A stretch of 64,000 nt of DNA, taken from positions 62,001 through 126,000 of the forward strand of contig JBBRMM010000006.1 of NCBI GenBank assembly GCA_038230835.1, written 5' to 3'. The notes beneath the pieces were generated by a model. The model had not been told where the DNA came from. It searched no databases and was given only the letters and a program-made list of their open reading frames with translations. The position numbers and the translations under genes are program-made. Source of the stretch: DASUHT01 sp038230835 (GTDB lineage Bacteria; Actinomycetota; Thermoleophilia; Gaiellales; JAICJC01). Below are positions 63,104 to 64,000 of the stretch, piece by piece. How positions within the stretch are numbered: position 1 is the first letter of the stretch; each line of letters opens with the position of its first letter.

Positions 63104-63517
63104 GTGAACCTGTATCACCAGATCGAGGGTCAGGGCGGCGAGACGGTCGTGCTGGTGCATGCCGGTGGGACGCGCAGTGGCCGCTGCTGACCGAGCGCCA
63201 CCACACCCTTCGCCGCGACATGCGCGGGTTCGGGAGCTAACCGCTGCCGGCCGAGCCGTACTCCCATGTGCGCGCCCTGAGCGAGCTGCTCGACCTGCTC
63301 GAGGTCGACCGGGCGACGCTGGTGGCGGTGTCGCTGGGCGGCCGGGTGGCACTGGAGTTGGCCATTGCCCGGCCGCGGGTGGTCGGCGCTGATGCTGGTG
63401 GGGCCGGTCATCACCGGAGCCGCGCACGTCCCTAACATGGAGCAGCCGGCGCAGTTGGACCGGCTGCTGCTCGACTTCCTGGCCGCGCACATCCATGCCC
63501 GCCAGTCGACTGCCTAA
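63104..63517 (+). pseudogene. Alpha/beta hydrolase, multiply broken
   Basis: Begins at GTG 63104: NLYHQIEGQGGETVVLVHAG, breaks, then LLTERHHTLRRDMRGFGS and a stop, PLPAEPYSHVRALSELLDLL, EVDRATLVAVSLGGRVALEL with the nucleophile elbow VSLGGR, another shift, and a C-terminal LDRLLLDFLAAHIHARQSTA ending at TAA 63515-63517. At least two frameshifts and one stop, and it is only about half the normal length. A decayed gene. Confidence 0.6.
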
Positions 63518-63769
63518 GGACGCCACACCAGACGTCCCACTAGATCCTGGTAGCGCCTCCAGAAGTCGGGATAGCGGATGCGGCCGGTTGCGACGTGCAT
63601 CACCGACAGCACCGGTGACGCGCCGGTAGTCGCCGCGTGACGCACGCGATCTGCGATCCATCAGCTGACCACACCGGTCCGGTCGTGACCAGAGTCGCAG
63701 TCAGGCGCGCGCGGTGACCGAGGGTGATTCAACTAGGAACAGTCCACGCCCGCTGGCGACCGCCAGTCA

Positions 63770-63991
63770 GTGCCCGTCAGCTGCCCAGCGGGCGCCGAGA
63801 TCGCCTCGGAACAGGATCGCGGGGTCGAAAAGCTGAGACGGGCGGTGATCGACATAGTCCAGCAGACCGCGGGGGTGATCAACGCGAACAGGCGTGTCGA
63901 GGAGTGGCTCGCTGGGGTCGACGAGTCACGGACCACCCGGCGCGCGCGGCAAGCGATCGCTGACGCCAGCCGGGTCATGGCGGGGTGGTAA
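63770..63991 (+). CDS. Hypothetical helical protein (73 aa)
   Basis: 73 aa from GTG 63770, start uncertain. Helical: EQDRGVEKLRRAVIDIVQQT, AGVINANRRVEEWLAGVDES, RTTRRARQAIADASRVMAGW. Could be a small independent protein or the tail of a decayed gene. Family unknown. 63518-63769 holds no clear gene, only a possible minus-strand relic (MHVATGRIRYPDFWRRYQ). Confidence 0.35.
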   Translation: MPVSCPAGAEIASEQDRGVEKLRRAVIDIVQQTAGVINANRRVEEWLAGVDESRTTRRARQAIADASRVMAGW

Positions 63992-64000
63992 AGTCGGGCG

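Overview
The window is visibly GC-rich and densely coded, with GTGA/ATGA start-stop overlaps, many GTG starts and some apparently leaderless genes. Family content (P-loop LuxR-type ATPase regulators, hydrolase-cyclase and cyclase-propeller fusions, a split kdpD, TIGR03118) suggests an uncultured or poorly known actinobacterium, perhaps class Thermoleophilia. The taxonomic guess is inference; there is no rRNA here.

Region 1 (1-19.3 kb) is a large catabolic locus. A long, mostly overlapping minus-strand series runs kdd, C45 acyltransferase, creatininase-family amidohydrolase, a complete oligopeptide ABC importer (SBP, two permeases, two ATPases), amidase, P1 (DmpA/BapA-type) peptidase, kamB-like protein, kamD, kamE. 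Beyond a convergent terminator-like palindrome lies a second unit, kal-kce, divergent from an FAD amine oxidase-tetR pair across a perfect TetR-type operator. KamDE, Kdd, Kce and Kal make the full route from beta-lysine (or D-lysine) to acetoacetate and crotonyl-CoA. No lysine 2,3-aminomutase is present. The importer and four unrelated amide hydrolases suggest the substrate arrives as a lysine- or beta-lysine-containing peptide or amide. A PucR-type regulator is divergent from kdd.

Region 2 (19.2-36 kb) is mostly housekeeping and ion homeostasis: a PASTA protein, a GntR/UTRA regulator, thrS, a histidine kinase facing its probable response regulator, and a full kdp potassium-uptake locus. The kdp locus is unusual. 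Its order is small peptide-kdpF-kdpA-kdpC-kdpB-kdpD(N)-usp-kdpD(C)-kdpE, so KdpD is split in two around a free Usp gene. kdpB and kdpE each carry a one-base frameshift as read. A CaCA cation antiporter, a wHTH protein and a VOC protein follow.

Region 3 (36-43.2 kb) holds secreted beta-propeller proteins and signalling: a TIGR03118 protein, a frameshifted cyclase-propeller fusion, a cation-transporter-like membrane protein, and a response regulator-kinase-propeller operon laid out like MtrA-MtrB-LpqB.

Region 4 (43.2-64 kb) is accessory and decaying. It has a 5'-truncated tyrosine recombinase next to a tRNA 3' fragment; a tRNA-Sec-like 3' fragment; a tRNA/tmRNA-like 3' end duplicated in inverted orientation at 47.2 and 51.5 kb; a degenerate tRNA-Arg; and broken genes (hydrolase-cyclase with an amber codon, PilZ, an IS3 orfA, an hsdR stub, alpha/beta-hydrolase relics). 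Apparently intact genes lie between them: a DUF6883/DUF4926 pair, an ABC-2 exporter, propeller lipoproteins, a PilZ protein and a large LuxR-type ATPase regulator with one homopolymer frameshift. Serial integration at tRNA genes followed by decay is the simplest reading. Several one-base indels in short homopolymers may instead be assembly errors.
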